Under the pieces are notes generated by a model. That model had not been told where the DNA came from. It ran no database searches and saw only the letters and a program-made list of their open reading frames with translations. The translations under genes and the position numbers were made by a program. Shown here one piece after another: positions 13,031 through 24,500 of a stretch of DNA of 64,000 nt; the first letter of the stretch is position 1; each line of letters begins with the position of its first letter. Location: positions 27,593,253 through 27,657,252 of the forward strand of contig OX377203.1 in NCBI GenBank assembly GCA_947396885.1, read 5' to 3'. The stretch comes from Heligmosomoides polygyrus polygyrus (taxonomy: Eukaryota; Nematoda; Chromadorea; Rhabditida; Heligmosomidae).

Positions 13031-13885
13031 TTGCTTGCAGCCAATCGTCTGGTGATCCCGAAGTCTCTCCAGCGTCGTGTACTCAATTCGCTGCATAAGG
13101 CCCACCCAGGACAAACAAGGATGAAAATGCTGGCACGAAGTTACGAATATTGGCCTACGTTGGATGAGGACATCGAGGGCTTCATCAGAGCCTGCAGCAC
13201 CTGTGCATCCGTCTCCAAGGATCCCGTTAAGAAGCAGATTTCGCTGGACCGCTCGAGGGAACCTTCTATTTAATCATTGTGGACGCCTACTCAAAATGGC
13301 CGGAAGTCATCCCGATGAACACCATTACGACAACAGCTACAATAGCCGCAATGAAGACACTTTTCGCACGGTTTGGTAATCCGACCAAGCTCGTCACGGA
13401 CAACGGCACACAATTTACCTCCGCAACCTTCACGGAATTCTGCCGCTCCCGTGGAATCGCACATATCCACATTCCGCCTTTTCATCCACAAAGCAATGGA
13501 CAAGCAAAACGCTTTGTGGACACCTTCAAAAGAACCCTGGCCAAGTTGAAAGGGGAGGAACCGACACCTGATGCTCTTCAAACGTTTCTAATGGCCTACC
13601 GCTCCTGCCTGTCCGGGCCGAATCATCTATCTCCTGCCGAGAACTTCATTGGACGTCGTCTTCGCACCGTACTTGATGTGATGATGCCTCATGATGATGA
13701 CAACACCGGGCCTCGGGACAGGAGGATGGAAATATAGTTCAACAGACACCACGGAACTCGCAGGCGCTGACGACAAAGTGTATGCAAAGAACTATCGGAC
13801 GTCGAAAAGCACTTGGACTCCGGCTACGATCGTTCGACGCACTGGAAACACCACTTATCTAGTCCGCTCTAAAAGACTCTTCTAG
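13031..13885 (+). pseudogene. gypsy integrase remnant, catalytic Glu replaced by Lys
   Basis: HHCC zinc domain (H..H in LHKAHPGQTR, C..C in CSTCASV), then the rve core: first Asp in VDAYSKWPE (about 13282), second in TDNGTQF (about 13399). The expected NGQAERF reads NGQAKRF (AAA at 13507-13509), which would abolish DDE chemistry. A frame break separates the two domains. Confidence 0.85.
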
Positions 13886-14224
13886 ACTCGACATATCCAT
13901 CAGCTGAAACCTCGAAACAGCACGCCGAGAGAAAATACATTTCTGGAAGTCTTCGACCTGTCTCTGTTCCACTTCGACGATGCCGCTGTCGCTGATGAAC
14001 CAACGCTACTGAGCTCCGACGATTCCAGCACCACCAATGAAGCAGGACCTACAACCCCGTGACAACAAGTTCGACGCTCCCGCCAGCCGTTCAACCTCGA
14101 CGTTCGTCGCGTGTTCGCCGTGCTCCACGCTGCCTCGACATCGATACCAAGAATAATAAAGAAAATTCAAAGCGTAGTGAATAAAATTACACATTTTTCT
14201 TTTTCCAAAAGGTTCGTTTCGCCA

Positions 14225-14309
14225 CCTATCTTTGTTCCGTATTTGTTCTTCGTGCTTCCTGTCTGCTGTTCTTCGCAATAAAGCTGTTCTACCCTGGACG
14301 ACTACAGCA
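14225..14309 (+). repeat. Right LTR, 5'-truncated
   Basis: Only the R/U5-like end is recognisable; sequence upstream does not match the left LTR. Confidence 0.7.
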
Positions 14310-14384
14310 GTTAATTTCCTCCTTAGCTTTTCGTTTATGAAGAGCTAAATGAAGACAGTGCAAAACAAACAATATAAGATGAGT

Positions 14385-14582
14385 CACCATTTCCGTTCCG
14401 TCTTCTGTCCCAAAAGAAAGGGGAACACGGAAACGGAGATTCCGCAAATTCCCTGATCGCCAGGGATGTGCGGGATTTCCCTTTCCCTGTTCCAAATTCT
14501 GGTTTTCGGCCATCTTAATCCTTCCCTTCCGTGTTTCGCTCTCTTTTGGGCCGGAAGACGAAAGGGAAATGCTGACTCACCA
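14385..14582. repeat. Hairpin copy of the dispersed CCGTGTTTCG repeat
   Basis: Arms CCGTTCCGTCTTCTGTCCC (about 14394) and the inverse near 14540-14575 make an imperfect hairpin; the sequence matches copies at 6.65, 16.5 and 17.9 kb. Confidence 0.5.
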
Positions 14583-14753
14583 CTCATTGATTGTTTTGCA
14601 GTGCCTTCATTCACCTCTTGGACGTAAAGGACAGGCTGAAGAAAGAGAATAACTATGCATCCTTTTTCGATTGTGTTGCTTTCAAACCAGTGCATCCTTA
14701 TGTCGAAACAGTAATCAATTTGGATTCTTTTTTTCTTTTGTTGAGACGATGTA

Positions 14754-15534
14754 TTAGGTTGGTGCATAAGTTCTCGGACATTTGATCCCTCCTGAATTGA
14801 AATCGCATTTTCCCGCCAAATTTCTCACATGTATCAACACGTAAATGATCGATCGATAGAGAAAGGAAAGGGCTACTAAACTGTTCCCAACATTGACTTC
14901 TGCGTTGTTTACGTCAGCTATTGTGGCTCATCCCAACTGAGACGCATATTCGGCACGTCATGTTATTCCTGCATCAATTTGGTCTCAATGCCAACGAATC
15001 GTATCGTCGCTTGAAGGATGTTATACAGCGAGCGTGCTCCTGTTCGAAGTACTGTGTACCAGTGGTTCTGGAAGCTTGCAGTTGATGAATTCTCCGTTGA
15101 AGATAATGAACGAGAAGGGCGCCCGATGTCACTGGAATTGGATGACCTCCGAAGTAGAGTTGAAGCGGACCCATACCAAACCACTCGCGAACTATCAAGC
15201 ACTCTTGATGTTAGTCACTCAACTGTCGTTCGGGGATTGAAGTTGACTGGCAAGGTGCAAAAATTGGGTCGGTGGGTACCTCACGACTTGACACATCATG
15301 ATATGGATCGCAGAGCCGATGTCGCTCTGTCTCTCCTTACCCTCAGACGTACCCACGGATGGCTGGACAACCTTGTCACCGGGGATGAGGAGTGGATACT
15401 CTACTCTAATTATCACCGGCGTAATTATCACCGGCGTGCACAGTGGGTTGACGCAACTGGAGGGGCATAGGACGTCCCGAAACCTGATAAATATTTCATG
15501 CCCCAAATGTGCGAGAACTTATGCGCAAACCTAA
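14754..15534 (+). mobile_element. Bandit-like mariner, internally deleted (781 bp)
   Basis: TIRs TTAGGTTGGTGCATAAGTTC and its near-complement GAACTTATGCGCAAACCTAA, flanked by TA (14752-14753 and 15535-15536). A full mariner is about 1.3 kb, so roughly 500 bases are missing. Confidence 0.85.
15018..15470 (+). pseudogene. Mariner transposase, C-terminally truncated
   Basis: Contains the linker motif KVQKLGRWVPHDL and the first catalytic Asp in VTGDEEWILYSN, then ends. The second and third Asp regions are missing. A direct duplication of AATTATCACCGGCGT lies at 15409-15438. Similar to the bandit group known from hookworms. Confidence 0.8.
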
Positions 15535-15536
15535 TA

Positions 15537-16180
15537 CTACCGAATAGTACAAGGCCACAATGGTTTCACGAGTGTTTGAATCAAGAATCAAATTTCTTGT
15601 CCAGAGCATGCTTATCTTTTCCCTAATAGTCTTAGATGTGGCCTAGAACACTCATTCTAGATAAGAGTTCTGCAAGCACCCTTAGGTTTCCAGCATTGCA
15701 TTCTATAGGGGCATTGGATCTATCCTAGTCGGAGGAGGGCATGTGATGTGTTTACTCTCTACCCCTTTCTTCGACTTTGCCCCACAGCTTCAGCTACTGC
15801 CAAATGATAACATGGTACCAATGCGAACTCAAAGAGGGGGTGTCGTGTTGTCGGATTCTGAATGCAACTGTAATATTAGCGCTGCCCGTACCAATTATTG
15901 TAGGATAGATCTGAGACATTGAATAAGACTGTTAAGTGTCAAATCTCTGACATCTTACTCGTGAGCTAGGTTCATTGTGTTTAAGCTGCTTTATTCCTAT
16001 TTACAGGAAGATTTTGCATAGCCTTCGATTTGTTACACTAGTCATTTGAAACTCGTCTTAGTAACATTACGAATACAAGGATTTTTTATTGTTGTATGTT
16101 GCTGGGAAAGAGTCGCATGCTGTCTTGCCCGCTTCCTAAATTCGTTACGGCTACTTAGTTATTACTGTCATTATGGATAT
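15537..16180. other. Region without recognised gene
   Basis: AT-rich, no recognised feature. Confidence 0.4.
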
Positions 16181-16232
16181 ATAATATATATTTCGGCTAT
16201 AATATATATTTCCCTACAATATATATAATATA
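16180..16232. repeat. TA-rich low-complexity tract
   Basis: Repeated ATATATAATATAT units directly before a SINE copy. Confidence 0.7.
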
Positions 16233-16235
16233 TTT

Positions 16236-16450
16236 TGGGCGCGTTTAGCGCTATCGGAGGAGGCGCGACTGTCGCGTGCACCCGATACCAGGTTCCTGGT
16301 TCGGGTTTCCCGCCCAGGCCAACCAAGCCTTCCATCCCTCCTGGGTCGGTGAATTGGTGCCAGACTTGTCTGGGAAGGATGAAGTAGAAGTAGAATGCGC
16401 TGGCGCATCCCAGGAGGGATTGAGTAACGCCGTCCTTTATCCTTTTTTAT
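16236..16450 (+). mobile_element. tRNA-derived SINE, copy 1
   Basis: Head carries a box A-like TTTAGCGCTATCGG and a good box B GGTTCGGGTTTCC (16298-16310). The body CCAACCAAGCCTTCCATCCC and tail GATTGAGTAACGCCGTCCTT recur at 24.5, 40.8 and 46.9 kb. Likely transcribed by RNA polymerase III when active. Confidence 0.7.
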
Positions 16451-16489
16451 CCTAATATATATTTATGAAAAATTAAATGAAGTAATGAG

Positions 16490-16610
16490 TTTTGGTCACC
16501 TCCGTTTCCGTGTTTCGTACTCCGGTTTCCGTCCATTTTTGAGCTCTTCCGCTCCGTATTCCGTGTTCCGCTTTTCTCGATAAAATTGCCGCACATCCCT
16601 GATGTATAAA
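16490..16610 (+). repeat. Dispersed CCGTGTTTCG repeat, copy
   Basis: Plus-strand copy of the family at 6.65 kb (shares CCGTCCATTTTTGAGCTCTT). Confidence 0.6.
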
Positions 16611-16639
16611 TGTTCAACATCAGTGACACACAGGTACAA

Positions 16640-17860
16640 AGTGCATGAAACAGCACCGGTCTGACGCATATTAAGGGATAGCATTTTCTTACAAATTGGA
16701 TGATTTATAGCAATTGAAATCACCAGAGGCGAATTTGATAGCGTGTTGTTTCAAAAGCATTATTTCTCCAAAGAAAGCATTTGGATTTTCGATGAAAAAA
16801 CGTTCGGTTAGGGGAAGGTTTGTTGAATATATAGCATGACGACGATCTTGGATCTGGTGTTCATTCAACTTTTACATGACGATCCATTAAGGCTGTGCAG
16901 CAGGGTTGTCATGCAAGAAGAATTCAACCATTCATAGGCTCCAAACGTAACGCCTTCAGTTGAACATACATCCTCTATATGCTTTAGCGTACTGACAGGC
17001 AGTTATTTGAGTTGATTTAGAATCGAATCAACAAATCAGTCAAGCTGCGAATCTCCAAACCACTTTGGATGACTCCCAGTTGTGCAAAACAGGATTCAAA
17101 AGATCCCTAGAGGCTCAAATAGGAAGGCACTAATCAGAACGGTTGTACCCAACCTATAATGTCATTTCTTGGTATAGAACTGCAAATTAGTAAAGAAGTA
17201 CTTCCGAACGATTCATTTTCGAAAATGGAACCCCACTGTTTGTGCGTGTCGACTGCCGCGACGAGGTCGCCTAGCACCCAACACCCAATTTTATACAGTT
17301 TTATGTTCCATGAAATGGCTAGCAGTTACGTTTTGTTTCACGTCTACATCTTTAGACATTTAACTGAATGACCGCTGTTCGTCGTTCACATTTGCTTTAT
17401 TCTACAGCTACGCTCAACTAATGCGGCTCTGTCAAGCCCTTATTTGTTTTCTAACCACCCTGATCCTCCAATAACCGCTCAAATGTAACAGCGAGAAATT
17501 TTTCCTTCTCATCGTCCCTTCCTCTTTCGGCTGCTACATTTGCGTTTACCTCCTTCAGTTTTCGACCACATTACAAGCATTAAAGTTTAGATGCGCGAAG
17601 AGAAGTAGTACGTGTGGTTGGAAAAAAGGTGTAGTACTATCTTAATGATGTTAGCGATTCTCCAGGAACATATTGTTTGGAAAGAGCAGGTGCTCTGCTT
17701 TCTAACGATTACAAAACTTTGAGTGGTTGATCAGGGATTAAACTTTAGCACGCTTTTACATCATGAGCGCGCGAAAACTGACAGAACTTTGTTTACAACC
17801 TAGTAGTTATCCCTGTCACTATGGATATTTATTTATTTTCCTCTTTATGAGAAATTTAAT
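16640..17860. other. Region without recognised gene
   Basis: No recognised coding or repeat feature on either strand. Confidence 0.4.
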
Positions 17861-17864
17861 GACT

Positions 17865-17945
17865 TTTGAGTTGTTTCCGTTTTCGTGTTTCGTATTCGTG
17901 CTTTCGCCCATTTTTGAGGTCTTCCCTTCTGTATTCCGCTTTTCA
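17865..17945 (+). repeat. Dispersed CCGTTTTCGTGTTTCG repeat, fragment
   Basis: Short copy of the same family as 16490-16610. Confidence 0.5.
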
Positions 17946-17949
17946 ACAA

Positions 17950-17997
17950 ATACATACATACATACATACATACGTACGTACGTACATACATACATAC
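17950..17997 (+). repeat. TACA/TACG microsatellite
   Basis: Twelve tetranucleotide units, the middle four carrying G in place of A. Confidence 0.95.
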
Positions 17998-18401
17998 TGC
18001 GCTGCTATTTCGCAAGGCCTTGTGGAATTCAGACTTTATATAACGGTGATATTCGTTCTTCTCGTGGCAGATTGCCCCTAGTCGACATATTTTGAAAAAG
18101 ATTTAATGTGGCACACTAATTACACATGCCCGCATTGTGAAAGCTTTTTGACCGATATTTCCAGGATGCCGCTTACTAGTTGATCTTCTTAGGCCCGCGC
18201 TCTTTTCTCCTGCATTGGCTCTGAGGTGTTTTCTTTGCGTTTTTTGAATGGTTCTCCATGTAGAAAATATAATATAAGTAAATAAATTTACATGCTAAAT
18301 TAATATAGGGAGGGTAGTGTAGTAATTTTTATAGAGGCGTTGTAATTGCTTCGAACACCGATATTCCTTTGAGGTTTGAAGCTATGTGCATTTCTTGATT
18401 T

Positions 18402-18415
18402 GTGTTAACTTTTAG
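18402..18415 (+). promoter_or_regulatory. Possible spliced-leader trans-splice acceptor before the first ATG
   Basis: A T-rich tract ending TTTTAG sits directly before the ATG of exon 1, with no good coding sequence upstream. In nematodes this arrangement is typical of a spliced-leader acceptor. It could also be an ordinary acceptor joined to an unseen upstream exon. Confidence 0.4.
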
Positions 18416-18552
18416 ATGCCTGTGTCAGCGTCACAAGCTGGACCCTCCTCGCTGGTACGGGAAGCACTTGCCCTTGCTGCACTGAAAGGTCTACGCGGTG
18501 GATACATAGAGTTTATGCGCTCGAACACTGATGAGAGCATCAAACGGTCCTT
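18416..18552 (+). CDS. lin-13: Exon 1, N-terminus
   Basis: Starts at ATG after TTTTAG, open for 45 codons, and ends in phase 2 at donor GTGAGT. The product begins MPVSASQAGPSS and includes a leucine/alanine-rich helix-like stretch. The other two frames are closed. A 1.26 kb mariner occupies the following intron. Confidence 0.55.
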
Positions 18553-21500
18553 GTGAGTTCTTATTGGTTGTGGTGTATGGTACACTACTCCTTGATAAGT
18601 TGAACTAACATTTAGGAACTATCTAGTAAATCAAAAAACTAGGGTTGTTCCTAAAAGACTAATTGAATGTTTAGTCGTAATACGCGCAGTCAACTCGCAC
18701 TGTAGAAATAAAAGGCCGGTGTATCCTGCAAAGGGTTCGGCAACGCTGACCTTCTGTCCTTTTTTATTACCTGTTTACGCATCAAAAATGTACCAAAGGT
18801 AGCGCGTGGAAACATGTGCTATATTAGGTTGTCTGGAAAGTTCTCAGCGTTCTGTGTTACTATTTATCATTCGTCTATTATTAAGTAAAAATTCAACTTG
18901 CATTACGCATTAATGCCACATTACAGAATTTTTCGCTCTACCTGACTAAACAATTTATGTTTCAACGTTGTTTTATACTTCTGTTCTTGAAGGGCTTATT
19001 CAATTATGTCGAGGGAGCAATTCCGAACGATATTTTATTTTGACTTCAAATTGGGACAATCCGCAGCCGAGACAGCTCGACAAATCAATCAAGTGCTGGT
19101 CCTAGTAGTGTTGAAGAAACTGTGCGCCAGTGGTTCAGTAAATTTCGGACCGAAGATTTCAGCATCAAAGATCCGTAGCGGTCGGCCTAGAGCAATCCTG
19201 GACGACGAGTTGAAGGAGTTGGTGGTAGCTGAACCATTCCAAACATTTCGCAAGATCACGGAAGAGCTCGACGTCAGTGAAACTGCTGTTGTGTATGCTT
19301 TGAAACGCCTTGGGAAAGTGAAAAAGCGCGAAAAGTAGGTGCCGCACAAGCTGAGTGAGCGGCAAAAGTTGTAACGTTTCGAGATTTGTCCTCTACTTTT
19401 ACGCACTGACCCAATTTTGGATCGAATCATCACTTGTGATGAAAAGTGGATTCTGTATGATAACATGAAACGTTCTGGAAAGTGTTAGACGCCGACGAAC
19501 TCCTAGACATTTTCCAAAGGCGAACCTCCACCAGAAAGGTAATGGTCACTGTGTGGTGGTCGGCGACTGGTGTGACCCACTACAACTTTCTGGCACCAAG
19601 CGAAACGATCACAGCAGATTCCTACTGTAAGGACGAACGACGGAATTCACCGAAAATGGCGTCAACTTCAGCCAGCATTGGTCAACAGAAGCGTTTCGAT
19701 TCTTTTATACGACAATGCCCGCCCACACGTTTCACAAATCGCTTTTTCGAAAATTTCGCATGTTGACGAATTCAGGGTTGAAGTTCTGCCTTATCCGCTA
19801 TATTCACCAGACAACCGGCTACCACCTTTTCAGACATTTTCTGAACTTTCTCACCGGCAAAACCTTCACCAATTGGGAACAAGCTAAAACGGCTTTCGTG
19901 GATTTCGAATCTCAACCACCTAATTTTTTCGCTGATGGAATGAGTCGACGGGTGGCGCGTTGGCAAAAGTGTGCTGATTCGAACGGTGCTTATTTCGACT
20001 AAATCCTATAAGACTTGAGAAAGTGTTGGTAGTGCAAAGTGAAGCTCTCAAAATGCTGAGAACTTTCCGGACAGCCTAATAGCAATACCAAAAAAGAAGG
20101 GACTCAAGAAAGGTTTCAAGAGTAAGCACTGAGGTTTCGATGAAAACGACATATGTCGCCAAAAAGTACTCACAAAAGAGTTTAGCGAAGGGTTTCCATT
20201 CTTGATGGCAGTTCTGGTTAATGGCAAATAAATGCTCTTATCCACACCACTTGGTCAGTACCCTCACTACAGTATTGTAGGTGTGTGAAGCAGCTTCGAA
20301 GCACTGATGCGCCAACATTTTACATTTTACGGACATAGTTAAATAAACTAAACAAACAGACTTGTATGGGATAATAAAGCCCAACAAGAAGTGATGATAC
20401 GGCTCTGGTAAATGCTATTAATAGATTTAGAGATGCGACAGTGTACTCTGGCTGAAGGGGGTACACGGAGGACTTGCTCGTTCGAACACTGCTTTTATTT
20501 ATAAGATAAAGAAGTGCTTGAAAACGAAACATACGCAAGAAGAGAAAAGAAAATATCTAGGGAGCGCAAGTAGGTGAGGAAATCCGTTACTGAACAGGAG
20601 AAGGCAACAGAGTCGAGACCTAGGATACTGTTCTGTTCCACTTAAGAAATTGTAGGACTATGTCGCATTGCGTTGTTTGGGTTGCCCGTCCGTATTATAA
20701 TGCTTTAGCTGACCCTTCCACATTTGTTAAGGCCCTTGAATAGTCGGGAGCATCAGCAGTTCTACCCTTCATAGTAGTGGGAGGAGATCACAGCTACAAA
20801 TAAAGGGAGTAGCAAAAGTCACCGACATAAAGTAGAATGACCATGATTTGTAGGAATTGATCCCAGAGTTGCCCGCAATGAATAAAACGCCAAGTTGTCC
20901 ATCGGCTGACCACCGAAAACCAATGCATAAGTCAAATTAACATTCAAAAACCTCCACGATACCCATGGGCTCTCAGACTGGGATCGATTAACGCCATCTG
21001 GTATCCTGTATCTCCTAGTGAACTACGACCACAGTTTAGCTGAGATATTTGTTCTTGGATCGGATTCTGGACAGTGCTTCGATTGACCAGGGTGTTTTCG
21101 TCTACTACCTAATGCGCACCTCACCCGCTTTTTACGTACCCATACGTCGCTCTTGTGCTCTAAAGTTCACACATAGACATGGATTATCGCGTATACTTGT
21201 TGCTACTGAACCAGTATTACTGGTGCGAGAATGAAAAGAACTAATGGAGCGCTCAACATTTTTTCTTTTTCTTCAGTCCATATAGAGAAATGTTTTAGTG
21301 AAGAGGTCAAGAAAGAGCTGACTAATCGGCAGTCGTTTCTCAGAACAGCTACCTCAGTCGAGCGCTACCTTCAAGCTGCTCGTATCCTGGTAACTTTTTG
21401 CTTTCTTATGCTTGTTTGATAGTTTTACTGTTCGCTACTGATTTCAGTATAATCGATTACATTGGAGGAAGCGATTAAAATATGAAAACGCGGCTAGAGA

Positions 21501-24500
21501 TCGAGCACGAGCGGAGCATAGAGCGAATTTGGCGACCAGTGGAGGTACCCTTTTCCTATCTATTTATTTGCTTTCTTTTTTCCTGCTATTTGAGTTTAGA
21601 ATGTCTTCATATTCTTTGTAGTGCATATCGAAGTGTAACCACTGTCTTAGTGTTTACGATCTTTTCTAGAATTCATTACTGTCTAATTCACCTGTATCAC
21701 CTGTCGTCCCGTTGATCATCGACTTGCTCGAGCGGGCGCCAGCAGCGTCTCCATTCGTCCCTGTCGCGTGCCAGAGTGGTCCAATGGATCCTCCTCGCTC
21801 GAGGGACACGAAGAGCGTCATATCGGTCGTTCAGGGCTTTCACGAAGAAGTCCGACCAACGCGTTGGTGGGCGTCCTGGTGTTCTTTTGACATCCCGCGG
21901 AATCCAATCTGTGACGGCTCTCGTCCAGCGGGTGTCTGCGAATCGCATTACGTGGCCGGCCCACCTAATTTTCGACGACTTGGCCCATGCGACAGCGTCT
22001 CTGATCTTCGAACGTCGGCGAAGCTCGGAACTCCGGAGACCTTCTCTCACTTGCGTGAGTCGTGTCACTCCGAGCATCGTCCTCTCGATTCCACGCTGCG
22101 CGACGCTGATCGCGTGTTCATCCTGCTTTCGTATAGCCCAGGTCTCTGAGGCGTATGTTAGGGCAGGAAGAACAGTGGAGTCGAATAGGTGGGCACGGAG
22201 TCGGACGTTCTTCGTTTTCTTCACGACTTCTTCAACGCTCTTGAAAGCTCCCCAAGCCGCTCGTTTCCTTCTGCTCAGCTCTGGTGCTAGGTCGTTGGTC
22301 ATGTTGACTTCGCGACCCAGATACACATAGCTGGAGCATTCGGAGATGTTCGTTCCGTTGAGCGAGAATGGGGCATCAGAAACCCATCCGTTCTTCATGA
22401 ACATCGTCTTCGTAAGATTCAGCTGCAGTCCAACGCTTCCACATACACGATCGAAGTCGGCCAGCATTCGTTCCGCCTGACTGATGCTCGGGGTTATGAG
22501 CACGATGTCGTCAGCGAAGCGAAGATGGTGCAGTTGCCGGCCGTCGACCTTACACTGTCTAATTACACCAGAATTTTTAAGCTTACCATCAAGTGTGAGA
22601 AAACGGGCATTTTTTTACTATCTGAAGACTGTGCCATGACTCGATCTTGCTCATGCACTGTTAATTGATTGATGGAGTAAATGCCGGTCGCGTGAAGGTG
22701 TACTGTAGACGAATGCGGAACGTTTCTGATTGGCTTTTTTGAGCCTTTATTTTGATGAGCAATTTCATTTGGATAGGATTGGTCATTACACAGCGAGGCA
22801 TAGAACTTCAGAGAGCACCTAAAAGTTTGGTAGCCACAGTAACTTTCGGTTTAAATGGTTGTCTATTGGTAGGTTGGCCCAGTCCTCGCACCTATGTTAC
22901 AGCCAAGAAGTTTAGGAACGAATGGTTGTGAATATATGATCGATTGGTCAGAATTGTGATATTTATTTCTCGTCAGTGCTGCAAGAATGTTAAGCCTCTA
23001 GATACTATTAAATAAAATCATTATTTGTTCGAATTAGATGTTTAGCGGGGTCTAACGCAAAAAAAGAATGCAGTCCTCTATTGCCCAGGTTTATGGTGCT
23101 GGTATTCACTTCATCATTTAAATCGGTATTTTGATAGACAGTTGAACGGCTGAGGCTCTCTAAATTGATAAATCAAAATTTCTTGATTCCTCCGCTTCAA
23201 ATGAAGCAGAGAATTTCGCAGTAATTGATGGCTAGAGATTGTACGGAGATTCAGTCAAAGGTTAAGGGCATTTTCGATGCTCCCTATGCTGCAGTTATGT
23301 TGACTTGCCTATTGGAGATCTTTTTCTAATATAATGGATAATCATGACTTCTTACTTGCGAAACCGGGTAAAAACTTCCGAGTTATTAGTGCACCTCGGT
23401 AGTCGTGCTTCATTTGTTGCAACAACAACAAAAAAAAAATGTTTCAGTGGAAGACGACATGCCGCTCTTCGTTAGCGATTCTGGTGAGCTAAATCCAGGT
23501 GAGATCAATGTTTGTTTTCTGTTGTGTTTCCTTCTACTCCCTCCATGTTATATAACCGCATAACGATAGATAAGGTTTCGTATACTCCTTGTCACACAAC
23601 ACCAGTTGACTTGCGTCAGGTTGTTAAAGCATGTGTAAGCTAATAAAAGATAAAGAGCGACTCTAGTCAATCCCTTAATAGAATGCTTGGAGCACCCTGT
23701 AAACGGACTGACTAAACTCCCCCCACATCCACGTCAACGGATCATCGTGGGGGCAATTTGAATGCGTACTTCCCCAATACAGTAAGCTGCGCCGTCCTGT
23801 CGGTTGTCGAATTAGCGTGTTACCGTTTCTAGAGGGCCTAATACCACCTGGTCGACCGTGCAGAGGTGAAGCCTTGATCACTTGGGTGGAACACGAATTA
23901 AGAATCTCACCATTCCGGATGCGCGCCACTGCCCTACCGTTACTGTAGCGTAAGACTAACCGTAAATGCATATGTGAGGACTATTAGCGGTCGTCATTTC
24001 ACCTTTATGCTGGATGAATTTCTGTATACGTTGCCTCAAAGCTTCTGCGTGCCGCTTACTTGTGCCACTCCTTTAGTTGCTTCGTCCAGGGAATTGCGGT
24101 TACTACCTCTCTGTTTGAGTATTTTGCCTTCAAAGAATATTTACTAATGGTATTTTTATGGTACACACTTGAGTGTATAAATGGAGAAAAATAGAACTTT
24201 TTAACATTGCTCAGCATGTTTGGTCGAAGTCGGTATCTAGTAGTAGCGGTAGCGTAGTCTGAGGAGGCGCAAAACTGCCGCGAACGGAGTTTGTTGATTC
24301 GGCTATCGCCCACTGCAATACTGCCTTTCATCGGAGAAATGATGACAATTTTCCTGGGTAGAATAAGCACTGATTGGTCAATCGTACGGCCACCGCAAAT
24401 TATTTTCTATGAGTTTTACGCATTCAGATTACCTCAGCGATGTTCCGTAAAGGTGGAGTGCATGGCGCACCCCATATTGAGAATGATCAACAATTTTTTT

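Larger units (their letters stand above)
9911..14309 (+). mobile_element. Decayed Ty3/gypsy LTR retrotransposon
   Basis: Direct terminal repeats share TTCTTCGTGCTTCCTGTCTG and end TACAACA (10153) and TACAGCA (14309). Internal order is gag, zinc knuckle, protease, reverse transcriptase, RNase H, integrase, i.e. gypsy order. The right LTR keeps only its last 85 bases or so. The left start at TGTTG (9911) is a guess from the TG...CA rule; GTTAG before it and GTTAA after the right LTR may be a worn target duplication. Stops and frameshifts throughout. Confidence 0.75.

Noticed and set aside
10176..13885. Endogenous virus with an envelope gene
   Set aside because: Only gag-pol order of a gypsy retrotransposon is seen; no envelope-like frame between integrase and the right LTR.
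15018..15240. Second plus frame overlapping the mariner transposase
   Set aside because: Alternative frame of the transposase.
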